Notes: generated by a model from the sequence alone, not told the origin. A stretch of 64,000 nucleotides of DNA from Pseudomonas panipatensis (GCF_900099785.1 NZ_FNDS01000001.1:434001-498000), one strand, 5' to 3'; counted from the first letter of the stretch, positions 19,475 to 28,919 are shown. Made by a program: numbers and translations.

Positions 19475-20320
19475 ATGAGCAGCTTGACCTGGGTCCGTGG
19501 CGTCAACGCCACCTTGGGGCGTCTGGCACCGGAATGGGCGGCGCGGCGCATGCGCGAAGTCTTCATCACCCCGCGAGCCTTGCCGCCACGCGATTGGGAG
19601 CTGCCGATGCTGGCCAGCGCCGAGCGCATCACCCTGCGCTTCGGCCTGTCCGCTTTGCGCTGGGGCGAGGGGCCGGCGGTATTGCTGATGCATGGCTGGG
19701 AGGGGCGGCCGACGCAGTTCGCTCACCTGATCCGCGAGCTGGTCGGTGCAGGCTACGCGGTAGTGGCGCTGGATGGCCCGGCCCATGGCCGCTCGCCCGG
19801 GCGTCACGCCAACCCGGTGCTGTTCGCCCGCGCGATGCTGGAGGCGGCCAGCGAGCTGCCGCCGCTGCGCGCGGTGATCGGTCACTCGATGGGTGGGGCC
19901 AGTGCGCTACTGGCTAGCCAACTGGGCTTGCGTACCGAGGCGCTGGTGACCATCGCTGCGCCGAGCCGGGTGCTTTCCGTGCTCCGCCGGTTCGCCGCGT
20001 TCATGGGGTTGCCGCGCGAGGCGCGCTATCGCTTCATCCGCCAGGTCGAACGCCTCGCCGGCATGCCGGTGAAGCAACTGGATGTCAGCCGTTACAGCCT
20101 TGATATGCCGGGGCTGGTGGTGCATGCGGAGGATGATCCGCAGGTGCCGGTGGACGAGGCGCAGGCCATTCACGCGGCCTGGCCCGGGAGCCGCCTGTTG
20201 CGTCTCCAGGCGGGCGGTCACCAGCGCGTGCTGGCTGATCCGGCGCTGAGCGACGCGGTCCTGGCGCTGCTGGAAGGCCAGGAGGTGTCGCGCGCGCGGC
20301 GCCTCGCGCTGGCTTCCTGA
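19475..20320 (+). CDS. Alpha/beta-hydrolase fold protein
   Basis: 281-residue cytosolic serine hydrolase. The fold markers are LLMHGWEGRPTQF (oxyanion strand), the nucleophile elbow IGHSMGGAS, an acid in VHAEDDPQVP and the histidine in AGGHQRVLAD. GGGAGGT lies eight bases before the ATG. It follows the TetR gene by 23 bases and probably shares its transcript, which suggests induction by, and action on, the compound sensed by TetR. The substrate cannot be told from sequence; esterase or lipase-like are both possible. Confidence 0.88.
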   Translation: MSSLTWVRGVNATLGRLAPEWAARRMREVFITPRALPPRDWELPMLASAERITLRFGLSALRWGEGPAVLLMHGWEGRPTQFAHLIRELVGAGYAVVALDGPAHGRSPGRHANPVLFARAMLEAASELPPLRAVIGHSMGGASALLASQLGLRTEALVTIAAPSRVLSVLRRFAAFMGLPREARYRFIRQVERLAGMPVKQLDVSRYSLDMPGLVVHAEDDPQVPVDEAQAIHAAWPGSRLLRLQAGGHQRVLADPALSDAVLALLEGQEVSRARRLALAS

Positions 20321-20430
20321 GCGGCGGCATTCGCCAGGAGAGGGAGCGGGAGTCGCCATGGCCCTGTAAACTGCCCGCTTCGATCAAGTGGCCGGGTCCC
20401 CGGGACCCGGCCCCAGCCTGGAGCAAGCGC

Positions 20431-20880
20431 ATGGCTTGGGACCTGCCCACCCCCTTCGTCATCGACATTACCGTCAACGCCGAGGACATCGACGGACTCG
20501 GTCATGCCAACAATGCCGTCTATGTCAGTTGGCTCGAGCGCTGTGCCTGGCGCCATTCGCAGCGCCTGGGCCTGGACCTGGCCGAATATCGCCGGCTGGA
20601 CCGGGCCATGGCGGTGTTGCGCCATGAGATCGATTACCTGGCGGCCGCCTACGAGGGCGAGCAACTGCAAATGGCCACCTGGATCGTCGAGTCCGACCAG
20701 AAACTGCGCATGGATCGCTGCTTTCAACTGGTGCGCCCGGCCGATGGCGTGACCCTGCTGCGGGCCCGCACCACCTTCGTCTGCATCGAGCTGTCCAGCG
20801 GTCGGCCCAGGCGCATGCCGGCGGCGTTCATCGAGGGCTATGGCGCCGCGCTGCTCGGCGCCGGTACTGCGCCGGCCTGA
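20431..20880 (+). CDS. 4HBT-type acyl-CoA thioesterase
   Basis: 149-residue single hotdog-fold protein. The 4-hydroxybenzoyl-CoA thioesterase/YbgC-type signature is IDGLGHANNAVYVSWLER, including the conserved Asp near residue 17, then EIDYLAAAYEGEQL. Such enzymes hydrolyse acyl-CoA or acyl-ACP; the chain preference is unknown. The start is ATG 20431 with GGAG ten bases upstream. It stands between the TetR-hydrolase pair and dusC and may be independently transcribed (110-base gap). Confidence 0.88.
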   Translation: MAWDLPTPFVIDITVNAEDIDGLGHANNAVYVSWLERCAWRHSQRLGLDLAEYRRLDRAMAVLRHEIDYLAAAYEGEQLQMATWIVESDQKLRMDRCFQLVRPADGVTLLRARTTFVCIELSSGRPRRMPAAFIEGYGAALLGAGTAPA

Positions 20881-20946
20881 CGGCTATTTGCCTGGGCGGC
20901 GGCAACCCCTAGAATTCGCCGCCTTCGACTTCGAGGTTGTCCCGCT

Positions 20947-21951
20947 GTGCAAATTGCCCTGGCTCCGATGGAGGGGCTGGTCGACGAGATACTCCGTGAT
21001 GTGTTGACCCGCGTGGGCGGCATCGACTGGTGCGTCACCGAGTTCATCCGCGTTACCGATCGCCTGCTTCCTGCTGCCACGTACGAGAAACTCGCCCCCG
21101 AGCTGTCGCAGGGCAGTCGAACCCGAGCCGGCACGCCAATGCGCGTGCAACTGCTGGGTTCCGACCCACAATGCCTGGCGGAAAACGCGGCGTTCGCTTG
21201 CGAGCTGGGGGCGCCGGTCATCGACCTCAATTTCGGTTGCCCGGCGAAGACGGTGAATCGTTCCCGGGGCGGGGCGGTCCTGCTCAAGGAGCCGGAGCTG
21301 ATGTTCGCCATCGTCGATGCCGTCCGCCGCGCGGTGCCGTCCGGGATTCCCGTGACGGCGAAGATGCGCCTGGGCTACGAGGCTCCCGATGGTGCCATGG
21401 ATTGCGCCCGTGCCCTGGCCGATGGCGGTTCCGCCCATGTGGTGGTGCATGCACGGACCAAGGTCGATGGCTACAAGCCGCCGGCGCATTGGGAGTGGGT
21501 CGCGCGGGTGGCCGAGGCCGTGTCGGTGCCGGTGTTCGCCAATGGCGAGGTGTGGACCCTCGACGACTACCTGCGTTGCCGCGAAATCAGTGGTGTGGCG
21601 GACATCATGCTCGGTCGTGGTCTGGTATCGCGACCCGATCTGGCGCGGCAGATCGCCGCCTGGCGCGATGGCGCAGAGATTCGCGAGATGCCCTGGCAGG
21701 ACGTCCGCGTCCTGCTCGAAGACTTCTGGCGTCAGGCTCGACGCAAGCTGGGCCCGCGTTATGCGCCGGGGCGTCTGAAGCAGTGGCTGGGCATGCTCAC
21801 CCGCAGCTATCCGGAGGCGCTGGTCTTGTTCGCCGAGGTGCGCAGGGAGAGTGACTGCGAGTTGCTCGACCGCCTGGTGCTGGGGCACGGCCTGCCAGCG
21901 TGCGTGGCTGGATCGGTCGGTGAAGAGGCGCTGTGCGATCTGGGGGCTTGA
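20947..21951 (+). CDS. dusC: tRNA-dihydrouridine(16) synthase
   Basis: FMN enzyme that reduces uridine 16 in tRNA D-loops using NADPH. The N-terminus [12 protein letters not shown] is at the flavin-barrel start. The catalytic cysteine is in [13 protein letters not shown] near residue 98. KMRLGY and the phosphate-binding VFANGEVW and IMLGRGL complete the TIM barrel. It has 334 residues. The start is GTG 20947 because the conserved strand begins directly after it. Its stop overlaps the -35 of the ibpA heat-shock promoter. The DusC assignment over DusA/B is from family likeness. Confidence 0.9.
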   Translation: MQIALAPMEGLVDEILRDVLTRVGGIDWCVTEFIRVTDRLLPAATYEKLAPELSQGSRTRAGTPMRVQLLGSDPQCLAENAAFACELGAPVIDLNFGCPAKTVNRSRGGAVLLKEPELMFAIVDAVRRAVPSGIPVTAKMRLGYEAPDGAMDCARALADGGSAHVVVHARTKVDGYKPPAHWEWVARVAEAVSVPVFANGEVWTLDDYLRCREISGVADIMLGRGLVSRPDLARQIAAWRDGAEIREMPWQDVRVLLEDFWRQARRKLGPRYAPGRLKQWLGMLTRSYPEALVLFAEVRRESDCELLDRLVLGHGLPACVAGSVGEEALCDLGA

Positions 21952-21974
21952 AATGCTCCCAGGCGTCCTTATCT
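21947..21974 (+). promoter_or_regulatory. Sigma-32 heat-shock promoter of ibpA
   Basis: CTTGAAA (21947-21953), 13-base spacer, CCTTATCT (21967-21974), closely matching the RpoH consensus CTTGAAA-N(11-16)-CCCATnT. The -35 overlaps the stop codon of dusC. Confidence 0.8.
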
Positions 21975-21981
21975 GTATCCG

Positions 21982-22067
21982 TGCGGGAGGCCGAAGCCGG
22001 GTCCCGCAACGGAGTCCTGCAGACAGGCTCCAGAAAAAAACTTGCTGATTTTTTCAGGAGATTCGCT
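21982..22067 (+). promoter_or_regulatory. ROSE-like RNA thermometer in the ibpA leader
   Basis: Three successive hairpins can be drawn. (1) TGCGGGA (21982-21988) with TCCCGCA (22002-22008). (2) GGAGTCCTG (22011-22019) with CAGGCTCC (22024-22031), CAGA loop, one bulged T. (3) CTTGCTG (22041-22047) with CAGGAG (22055-22060), which buries the Shine-Dalgarno seven bases before ATG. The UUGCU facing AGGA with an extra G is the diagnostic ROSE anti-SD feature. Heat would open it and allow translation. Confidence 0.75.
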
Positions 22068-22514
22068 ATGAGCAATGCCTTTTCTCTCGCCCCGCTGTTC
22101 CGCCAGTCGATCGGTTTCGACCGTTTCAACGATCTCTTCGAGTCGGCCCTGCGCAGTGAAGCTGGTAGTTCCTACCCGCCCTATAACGTCGAGAAGCACG
22201 GCGATGACCAGTACCGCATCGTCATCGCTGCCGCAGGCCTGCAGGAAGACGATCTGGAGCTGCAAGTCGAGCGTGGTGTGCTGACCGTCAGCGGCGGCAA
22301 GCGCGAGAAAGCGGCCGAGAACGTGACTTTCCTGCACCAGGGCATCGCCCAGCGCGCGTTCAAACTGTCCTTCCGCCTTGCCGACCACATCGAGGTCCAG
22401 GGCGCATCGCTGAGGAACGGCCTGCTCAGTGTCGAGCTGGTGCGTATCGTTCCGGAAGAGGCCAAGCCCAAGCGCATCGCCATCAACGGCCAGCGCCCGG
22501 CGCTGGAAGGCTGA
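22068..22514 (+). CDS. ibpA: Small heat-shock protein (Hsp20/IbpA)
   Basis: ATP-independent holdase chaperone that keeps unfolding proteins soluble for DnaK/ClpB. It has 148 residues. The alpha-crystallin domain spans roughly residues 35-130 (YNVEKHGDDQYRIVIAAAG, then the AxxxxGxL-type LRNGLLSVELVR). The N-terminal LAPLFRQSIGFDRF is IbpA-like. The start is ATG 22068, directly behind the ROSE-masked RBS; the upstream in-frame codons belong to the leader. Control is double: a sigma-32-like promoter and an RNA thermometer. Confidence 0.95.
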   Translation: MSNAFSLAPLFRQSIGFDRFNDLFESALRSEAGSSYPPYNVEKHGDDQYRIVIAAAGLQEDDLELQVERGVLTVSGGKREKAAENVTFLHQGIAQRAFKLSFRLADHIEVQGASLRNGLLSVELVRIVPEEAKPKRIAINGQRPALEG

Positions 22515-22531
22515 TCAGCAGCCACTGCCAA

Positions 22532-22563
22532 GACCAGGGCGCCTACGGGCGCCCTGGTCGTTT
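22532..22563. terminator. Probable bidirectional terminator between ibpA and LysR
   Basis: GACCAGGGCGCC (22532-22543), TACG, GGCGCCCTGGTC (22548-22559): a 12-bp perfect stem between the convergent ibpA and LysR stops. The T tract is weak on both strands (GTTTCTG on plus). Confidence 0.65.
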
Positions 22564-22569
22564 CTGCGC

Positions 22570-23463
22570 TCAGACCACGCAGGCCATGGGCTTCACCGCC
22601 TGAGCGTCGAGCAGTGCCATGAACGCCCGCGCGGCGTTGGACAGGGTGCGTTCGGTGTGCAGGATGTAGCCGAGCTGGCGGCTCAGCTGGATATCCTGCA
22701 GCGGCAGGCGCACCACGGTGCTGTCGAGCATGGTCCTCGGCAGCACGCTCCAGGCCAGGCCGATGGAGACCATCATCTTGATGGTCTCCATGTAGTTGGT
22801 GCTCATGCCGATGTTCGGCGTCAGCCCCTCGGCTTCGAACATGCGCCGCACGATGTGGTGGGTGAAGGTATTGCCGCCGGGGAATACCGCCGGGTGCCGC
22901 GCGACGTCGGCGAGGAACACCGGGCCTTGCATGGCCAGCGGGTGTTCCGGGGCGGCGACGAAGTCCAGCGGGTCGTCCCATACCGGCACCGCACGCACCG
23001 GCTCGGCGGTTTCCGGGGCGAGGGTGATCACCGCCAGCTCGGCGCGACCATGGAGAATCTCTTCATAGGCCACTTCCGAATCGAGGAACTGGATGTCCAG
23101 GGCCACCTGCGGGTGCGCCTTGGTGAAGGCGCGCAGCAGCGGCGGCAGGCGATGCAGGCCGATGTGGTGGCTGGTGGCCAGGACCAGGCGGCCGCTGACC
23201 TCGCCATTGAGGTTGGTCAGCGCGCGGCGGGTGTCGTCCAGCACATTGAGGATCTGGTAGGCGCGTGGCAGCAGGGCGCGGCCGGCTTCGGTCAGGGTCA
23301 CCTCGCGGCCGACGCGGTCGAACAGGCGCACGCCGAGCTGGCTTTCCAGGGCGGCGATGCGTTTGCTCACCGCCGGCTGGGTCAGGTGCAGGCGCTCGCC
23401 GGCCTCGGAGAAGCTGCCGGATTCGGCGATGGCGAGGAAGGTGTTGAGGCTGGTCAGGTCCAT
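22570..23463 (-). CDS. LysR-family regulator divergent from leuC
   Basis: 297-residue LysR-type regulator. The HTH is FLAIAESGSFSEAGERLHLT then QPAVSKRIAALESQLGVRLFDR, and the effector domain starts near residue 90. The start is ATG 23463 (M-D-L-T-S-L), where the HTH alignment begins; a longer in-frame extension to 23499 is Pro-rich and unlikely. It is divergent from leuC across 185 bases that hold nested inverted repeats. It likely controls leucine genes, but the position in E. coli is not equivalent, so this is inference. Confidence 0.85.
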   Translation of the reverse strand: MDLTSLNTFLAIAESGSFSEAGERLHLTQPAVSKRIAALESQLGVRLFDRVGREVTLTEAGRALLPRAYQILNVLDDTRRALTNLNGEVSGRLVLATSHHIGLHRLPPLLRAFTKAHPQVALDIQFLDSEVAYEEILHGRAELAVITLAPETAEPVRAVPVWDDPLDFVAAPEHPLAMQGPVFLADVARHPAVFPGGNTFTHHIVRRMFEAEGLTPNIGMSTNYMETIKMMVSIGLAWSVLPRTMLDSTVVRLPLQDIQLSRQLGYILHTERTLSNAARAFMALLDAQAVKPMACVV

Positions 23464-23520
23464 TGCAGGCTCCGGGCGCGGGCTCTTGGGTGCGGGCAAT
23501 CCGCCCGTGGCGTGGTTGTT

Positions 23521-23580
23521 ATAACTCCTCGCATTCCGCCTGGGAATGCTTTGAATAAAAAATATGAATTTGAGTTATTC
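23521..23580. promoter_or_regulatory. Nested inverted repeats in the LysR-leuC divergent region
   Basis: Inner: GCATTCC (23531-23537), 5 bases, GGAATGC (23543-23549), fitting the LysR box form T-N11-A. Second: GAATAA (23553-23558) with TTATTC (23575-23580). Outer: ATAACTC (23521-23527) with GAGTTAT (23572-23578). The A/T-rich centre probably also holds the promoters. Confidence 0.55.
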
Positions 23581-23648
23581 AACGCAAGTCCATAGCATCA
23601 TCCCCACAAGCCCAAGGGGCATAGAAAGACGCTGATGAGGACTCTCTG

Positions 23649-25076
23649 ATGGCCGGCAAGACGCTCTACGACAAACTCTGGGAACTGCACGAGGTGAAGC
23701 GCCGCGATGATGGCTCGTCGCTGATCTACATCGATCGCCACATCCTCCACGAAGTGACCTCGCCGCAAGCCTTCGAAGGCCTGCGCCTGGCCGGCCGCAA
23801 GCCGTGGCGGATCGACGCCAACATCGCCACCCCGGACCACAACGTGCCGACCACCCAGGCCGAGCGCAAGGGCGGTCTCGAAGCCATCGCCGACGAAGTC
23901 TCGCGCATCCAGGTCAAGACCCTGGACGAGAACTGCGACGACTTCGGCATCCTCGAATTCAAGATGAACGACGTGCGCCAGGGCATCGTCCACGTGGTCG
24001 GCCCGGAGCAGGGCGCGACCCTGCCGGGCATGACCGTGGTCTGCGGCGACTCGCACACCTCCACCCATGGCGCCTTCGGTGCGCTGGCCCACGGCATCGG
24101 CACCTCCGAGGTCGAGCACGTGCTCGCCACCCAGTGCCTGGTCGCCAAGAAGATGAAGAACATGCAGGTGCGCGTGGAGGGCAAGCTGCCCTTCGGCGTG
24201 ACCGCCAAGGACATCGTCCTCGCAGTGATCGGCAAGATCGGCACCGCCGGCGGCAACGGCCATGCCCTGGAATTCGCCGGCAGTGCCATCCGCGAGCTGT
24301 CCATGGAAGGCCGCATGACCATCTGCAACATGTCCATCGAAGCCGGTGCCCGCGTCGGCATGGTGGCCTGCGACGAGAAGACCGTCGAGTACGTCAAGGG
24401 TCGTCCGTTCGCGCCGCAAGGCGCCGACTGGGACAAGGCCGTGGCGGCCTGGAAAGACCTGGTTTCCGATGCTGATGCGCACTTCGACACCATCGTCGAA
24501 CTGCGTGCCGAGGACATCAAGCCGCAGGTCAGCTGGGGCACTTCGCCGGAAATGGTCCTGGCCGTCGACCAGAAGGTTCCGGACCCGGCTGCCGAAGCCG
24601 ATCCGGTCAAGCGTGACTCCATCGTCCGCGCGCTCAAGTACATGGGCCTGAACGCCAACCAGGCGATCACCGACATTCAGCTCGACCGCGTGTTCATCGG
24701 CTCCTGCACCAACTCGCGCATCGAAGACCTGCGCGCCGCCGCCGCCGTGGCCAAGGGCCGCAAGGTCGCCGCCAGCGTCAAGCAGGCGCTGGTGGTGCCG
24801 GGCTCGGGCCTGGTCAAGGCGCAAGCCGAGCGCGAAGGCCTGGACAAGATCTTCATCGAGGCCGGCTTCGAGTGGCGTGAACCGGGCTGCTCCATGTGCC
24901 TGGCGATGAACCCGGACCGCCTGGAGAGCGGCGAACATTGCGCGTCGACCTCCAACCGCAACTTCGAAGGCCGCCAGGGCGCCGGTGGTCGTACCCACCT
25001 GGTCAGCCCGGCGATGGCCGCCGCCGCCGCGGTGACCGGTCGTTTCATCGATGTCCGTGAATTGATGCAGGCCTGA
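23649..25076 (+). CDS. leuC: 3-isopropylmalate dehydratase large subunit
   Basis: With LeuD isomerises 2-isopropylmalate to 3-isopropylmalate in leucine synthesis; a 4Fe-4S aconitase-family enzyme. Cluster ligands are visible in GSCTNSR (near residue 350) and [13 protein letters not shown] (near 415). The substrate-binding [20 protein letters not shown] is also clear. It has 475 residues, with ATG after GAGGACTCTCTG. leuD starts 11 bases after the stop. Codon use is extremely GC3-rich, typical of a highly expressed core gene here. Confidence 0.98.
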   Translation: MAGKTLYDKLWELHEVKRRDDGSSLIYIDRHILHEVTSPQAFEGLRLAGRKPWRIDANIATPDHNVPTTQAERKGGLEAIADEVSRIQVKTLDENCDDFGILEFKMNDVRQGIVHVVGPEQGATLPGMTVVCGDSHTSTHGAFGALAHGIGTSEVEHVLATQCLVAKKMKNMQVRVEGKLPFGVTAKDIVLAVIGKIGTAGGNGHALEFAGSAIRELSMEGRMTICNMSIEAGARVGMVACDEKTVEYVKGRPFAPQGADWDKAVAAWKDLVSDADAHFDTIVELRAEDIKPQVSWGTSPEMVLAVDQKVPDPAAEADPVKRDSIVRALKYMGLNANQAITDIQLDRVFIGSCTNSRIEDLRAAAAVAKGRKVAASVKQALVVPGSGLVKAQAEREGLDKIFIEAGFEWREPGCSMCLAMNPDRLESGEHCASTSNRNFEGRQGAGGRTHLVSPAMAAAAAVTGRFIDVRELMQA

Positions 25077-25087
25077 GGAGACCGAAC

Positions 25088-25732
25088 ATGAAAGCCTTTA
25101 CCCAACACACCGGTCTGGTCGCGCCGCTCGATCGCGCCAACGTCGACACCGATCAGATCATTCCCAAGCAGTTCCTCAAGTCGATCAAACGCACCGGCTT
25201 CGGCCCCAACCTGTTCGACGAGTGGCGTTACCTGGATGTCGGCCAGCCGAACCAGGATAACTCGACGCGTCCGCTGAATCGCGACTTCGTGCTGAACTTC
25301 CCGCGCTACCAGGGCGCCAGCGTGCTCCTGGCGCGCGAGAACTTCGGTTGCGGTTCCTCCCGCGAGCACGCGCCCTGGGCGCTGGACGAGTACGGTTTCC
25401 GCGCGGTGATCGCGCCGAGCTTCGCTGACATCTTCTTCAACAACAGCTTCAAGAACGGCCTGCTGCCGATCATCCTGAAAGACGAAGAAGTCGACGAGTT
25501 GTTCCAGCAGTGCGAGGCCAGCGAAGGCTACCAACTGACTGTCGATCTGGCGGCGCAGACCGTGACGCGCCCGGACGGCAAGCAGTATGGCTTCGAGGTG
25601 GACGCCTTCCGCAAGCACTGCCTGCTCAACGGGCTCGACGATATCGGCCTGACCCTGCAGGACGCCGACGCCATTCGTGCCTTCGAAAGCGGCTACCGGC
25701 AGCGTCAACCCTGGTTGTTCCGCGACGCCTGA
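25088..25732 (+). CDS. leuD: 3-isopropylmalate dehydratase small subunit
   Basis: Swivel subunit of isopropylmalate isomerase. The 214 residues match the bacterial LeuD length. The family signature is [15 protein letters not shown] near residue 82, and the N-terminal substrate loop is [18 protein letters not shown]. It is in the same transcript as leuC, with RBS GAGGAG before the ATG. It is followed 49 bases later by a methyltransferase gene and then leuB, so the operon is interrupted relative to a simple leuCDB. Confidence 0.98.
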   Translation: MKAFTQHTGLVAPLDRANVDTDQIIPKQFLKSIKRTGFGPNLFDEWRYLDVGQPNQDNSTRPLNRDFVLNFPRYQGASVLLARENFGCGSSREHAPWALDEYGFRAVIAPSFADIFFNNSFKNGLLPIILKDEEVDELFQQCEASEGYQLTVDLAAQTVTRPDGKQYGFEVDAFRKHCLLNGLDDIGLTLQDADAIRAFESGYRQRQPWLFRDA

Positions 25733-25781
25733 CCCCCAGGGCCTCGATCGGCGAGGCCCACTCCCACAAAGGAAATACGCC

Positions 25782-26546
25782 ATGACCGAGAGTCGTCACG
25801 AGCAGGTGGTCCAGCGCCAATTCGGCGCTCAGGCTTCCGCCTATCTGAGCAGTGCCGTGCATGCCCAGGGTGAGGAATTCGCCCAGTTGCGCGAGCGACT
25901 GTCGGCGACTGCCGGTGCGCGTGTGCTGGACCTCGGTTGTGGGGCGGGGCACGTCAGCTTCCAGGTCGCGCCGTTGGCCGGCGAAGTGGTGGCTTACGAT
26001 CTTTCCGCCGAGATGCTCGATGTGGTCGCCTCGGCGGCCGCCGAACGCGGCCTGGGCAACATCCGCACCGAGCGTGGCGCGGCGGAAAGCCTGGCGTTTG
26101 CCGATGGCGAGTTCGACTTCGTCTTCAGCCGCTATTCGACGCACCACTGGCGCGATGTCGGCCAGGCTCTGCGTGAAGTGCGCCGGGTGCTCAAGCCGGG
26201 CGGTGCGGCCTGCTTCATCGATGTCGCCGCGCCGGGCCTGCCGCTGCTGGATACCTATCTGCAGACGGTCGAGGTGCTGCGCGATACCAGTCACGTGCGC
26301 GACTATTCGCCCGCCGAATGGGCGCGCCTGATCGGCGAAGCCGGGCTGGTCTTCGAGAGTGGCAAGCGTCAACGCCTGCGCCTGGAGTTCAGCTCCTGGG
26401 TCGAGCGCATGCGCACCCCCGAGGTCATGCGTCAGGCCATTCGCGCCCTGCAGCTTTCCGTGGGCGCCGAGGTGCGCGACTATTTCGAAATTGCCGAGGA
26501 TGGCTCCTTCAGTACCGACGTGCTGGTGCTCTGGGCCTCTAATTGA
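25782..26546 (+). CDS. Class I SAM-dependent methyltransferase
   Basis: 254-residue Rossmann-fold methyltransferase of the UbiE/MenG-like group. Motif I is VLDLGCGAGHVSFQVAPLA near residue 48; motif II ends in AEMLDV; FDFVFSRYSTHHWRDVGQAL and RVLKPGGAACFIDV follow. The start is ATG 25782 with AAAGGAAA upstream; longer in-frame starts would overlap leuD. It lies inside the leuCD-leuB cluster, a placement I recall for other Pseudomonas, but no link to leucine synthesis is evident. The substrate is unknown. Confidence 0.88.
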   Translation: MTESRHEQVVQRQFGAQASAYLSSAVHAQGEEFAQLRERLSATAGARVLDLGCGAGHVSFQVAPLAGEVVAYDLSAEMLDVVASAAAERGLGNIRTERGAAESLAFADGEFDFVFSRYSTHHWRDVGQALREVRRVLKPGGAACFIDVAAPGLPLLDTYLQTVEVLRDTSHVRDYSPAEWARLIGEAGLVFESGKRQRLRLEFSSWVERMRTPEVMRQAIRALQLSVGAEVRDYFEIAEDGSFSTDVLVLWASN

Positions 26547-26550
26547 TGGG

Positions 26551-26602
26551 CTGCCGATCGCGGGTTTCAGGGCTGAGCCTGAAACCCGCGATCGGCAGTT
26601 TT
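26551..26602 (+). terminator. Long perfect hairpin between methyltransferase and leuB
   Basis: A 21-bp perfect inverted repeat (26551-26571 with 26578-26598, loop GCTGAG) followed by TTTT. It begins four bases after the methyltransferase stop codon and ends 27 bases before the leuB start, overlapping where a leuCD-leuB read-through transcript would pass. Confidence 0.7.
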
Positions 26603-26625
26603 AGCTATTTGTGAAGGAAACGATG

Positions 26626-27708
26626 ATGAGCAAACAGATTCTGGTTCTCCCCGGCGATGGTATCGGCCCGGAAATCATGGCCGAAGCGATCAAGGTGCTG
26701 GAGCTGGCCAACGACAAGTTCCAGCTCGGCTTCGAGCTGAGCCACGACGTCATCGGCGGCGCGGCCATCGACAAGCACGGCGTACCGCTGGCCGACGAGA
26801 CCCTGGAGCGCGCGCGCAAGGCTGACGCCGTGCTGCTGGGCGCCGTGGGTGGCCCGAAGTGGGACAAGATCGAGCGTGACATTCGCCCGGAGCGCGGCCT
26901 GCTGAAGATCCGCTCGCAACTGGGCCTGTTCGCCAACCTGCGTCCGGCGATCCTCTATCCGCAACTGGCCGGCGCTTCCAGCCTGAAGCCGGAAATCGTC
27001 GCGGGCTTGGACATCCTCATCGTTCGCGAACTGACCGGCGGCATCTATTTCGGCGCCCCCCGCGGCACCCGCGAGCTGGATAACGGCGAGCGCCAGTCCT
27101 ACGACACCCTGCCGTACAGCGAGAGCGAAATCCGGCGCATCGCCCGCGTCGGCTTCGACATGGCTCGCGTGCGCAACAAGAAGCTGTGCTCGGTGGACAA
27201 GGCCAACGTCCTGGCCTCCAGCCAGCTGTGGCGCGAGATCGTCGAAGAGGTGGCCAAGGACTACCCGGACGTCGAACTCAGCCATATGTATGTCGACAAC
27301 GCTGCCATGCAGCTGGTGCGCGCACCCAAGCAGTTCGACGTGATGGTCACCGACAACATGTTCGGCGACATCCTGTCGGATGAGGCTTCCATGCTCACCG
27401 GTTCCATCGGCATGCTGCCGTCCGCGTCGCTGGATGCGAACAACAAGGGTATGTACGAGCCCTGCCACGGTTCGGCGCCGGACATCGCCGGCCAGGGCAT
27501 CGCCAACCCGCTGGCGACCATCCTCTCGGTGTCGATGATGCTGCGTTACAGCTTCAACCAGGGCGCCGCCGCCGCAGCCATCGAGAAAGCCGTGAGCCAG
27601 GTCCTCGACCAAGGCCTGCGCACCGGCGACATCTGGTCCGACGGCTGCAAGAAAGTCGGAACCCGCGAAATGGGCGATGCGGTAGTCGCCGCGCTGCGGA
27701 ATCTGTAA
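26626..27708 (+). CDS. leuB: 3-isopropylmalate dehydrogenase
   Basis: Oxidises and decarboxylates 3-isopropylmalate with NAD+ to 2-ketoisocaproate. It has 360 residues. Markers are [11 protein letters not shown] at the N-terminus, [11 protein letters not shown], the substrate-binding arginines in [19 protein letters not shown], and the metal-binding [20 protein letters not shown]. The start is ATG 26626 (M-S-K-Q) with AAGGAAACG upstream; ATG 26623 immediately before is an alternative. Confidence 0.97.
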   Translation: MSKQILVLPGDGIGPEIMAEAIKVLELANDKFQLGFELSHDVIGGAAIDKHGVPLADETLERARKADAVLLGAVGGPKWDKIERDIRPERGLLKIRSQLGLFANLRPAILYPQLAGASSLKPEIVAGLDILIVRELTGGIYFGAPRGTRELDNGERQSYDTLPYSESEIRRIARVGFDMARVRNKKLCSVDKANVLASSQLWREIVEEVAKDYPDVELSHMYVDNAAMQLVRAPKQFDVMVTDNMFGDILSDEASMLTGSIGMLPSASLDANNKGMYEPCHGSAPDIAGQGIANPLATILSVSMMLRYSFNQGAAAAAIEKAVSQVLDQGLRTGDIWSDGCKKVGTREMGDAVVAALRNL

Positions 27709-27790
27709 TCTCTCCGGTTCGCCCGCCCCAGGGCCCTGAACGCAACAGGCTGGGGCGGCGGTCCACTACTTATTCGAAGGTGTAGTAGCG

Positions 27791-28903
27791 ATGAAGCGTG
27801 TAGGTCTTATCGGTTGGCGTGGCATGGTGGGTTCGGTGCTCATGCAGCGCATGCTGGAGGAGCGGGACTTCGACCTGATCGAGCCGGTCTTCTTCACCAC
27901 TTCCAACGTCGGTGGCGAAGGTCCGTCCATTGGCAAGGAAATCGCCACCCTCAAGGACGCCTACAGCATCGAGGAACTCAAGACCCTCGACGTCATCCTG
28001 ACCTGCCAAGGCGGGGACTACACCAACGAAGTCTTCCCCAAGCTGCGTGAAGCCGGCTGGCAGGGCTACTGGATCGACGCCGCCTCCAGCCTGCGCATGC
28101 AGGATGACGCGGTGATCGTCCTCGACCCGGTGAACCGCAAGGTCATCGACCACTCGCTGGACGCCGGCACCAAGAACTACATCGGCGGCAACTGCACCGT
28201 CAGCCTGATGCTGATGGCCCTCGGCGGCCTGTTCGAGGCCGGTCTGGTCGAGTGGATGAGCGCCATGACCTATCAGGCGGCCTCCGGCGCCGGCGCGCAG
28301 AACATGCGCGAGCTGATCAAGCAGATGGGCGCCATCAATGCCTCCGTCGCCGATGACCTGGCCAATCCGTCCAGCGCCATCCTCGACATCGATCGCAAGG
28401 TCGCCGAGAGCATTCGCAGCGAAGGCTTCCCCACCGAGAACTTCGGCGCCCCGCTGGCCGGCAGCCTGATCCCGTGGATCGACAAGGAACTGCCGAACGG
28501 CCAGAGCCGCGAAGAGTGGAAGGGCCAGGCCGAGACCAACAAGATCCTCGGTCGCTTCAAGAGCCCGATCCCGGTGGACGGCATCTGCGTGCGCATCGGC
28601 GCCATGCGCTGCCACAGCCAGGCGCTGACCATCAAGCTGAACAAAGATGTGCCGATGGCCGACATCGAGGGCCTGATCAGCCAGCACAATCCCTGGGTCA
28701 AGCTGATCCCCAACCAGCGCGAACTCAGCATGCGCGAGCTGACGCCAGCTGCCGTCACCGGCACCCTGAGCGTTCCGGTCGGCCGTCTGCGCAAGCTGAA
28801 CATGGGCTCGCAGTACCTCGGCGCCTTCACTGTCGGCGACCAGTTGCTGTGGGGCGCGGCCGAGCCGCTGCGACGCATGCTGCGTATCCTGCTGGAGCGT
28901 TGA
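27791..28903 (+). CDS. asd: Aspartate-semialdehyde dehydrogenase
   Basis: Makes aspartate-4-semialdehyde for lysine, diaminopimelate, threonine and methionine. The 370 residues equal the P. aeruginosa enzyme. The N-terminal NADP site is [18 protein letters not shown]. The catalytic cysteine is in [10 protein letters not shown] near residue 135, followed by [13 protein letters not shown] with the catalytic Gln and substrate loop. The active-site His is in [12 protein letters not shown]. It ends in a strong terminator. A second, divergent Asd-like gene (30385) follows nearby. Confidence 0.97.
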   Translation: MKRVGLIGWRGMVGSVLMQRMLEERDFDLIEPVFFTTSNVGGEGPSIGKEIATLKDAYSIEELKTLDVILTCQGGDYTNEVFPKLREAGWQGYWIDAASSLRMQDDAVIVLDPVNRKVIDHSLDAGTKNYIGGNCTVSLMLMALGGLFEAGLVEWMSAMTYQAASGAGAQNMRELIKQMGAINASVADDLANPSSAILDIDRKVAESIRSEGFPTENFGAPLAGSLIPWIDKELPNGQSREEWKGQAETNKILGRFKSPIPVDGICVRIGAMRCHSQALTIKLNKDVPMADIEGLISQHNPWVKLIPNQRELSMRELTPAAVTGTLSVPVGRLRKLNMGSQYLGAFTVGDQLLWGAAEPLRRMLRILLER

Positions 28904-28919
28904 TCGCCTCCTCCCCGCT

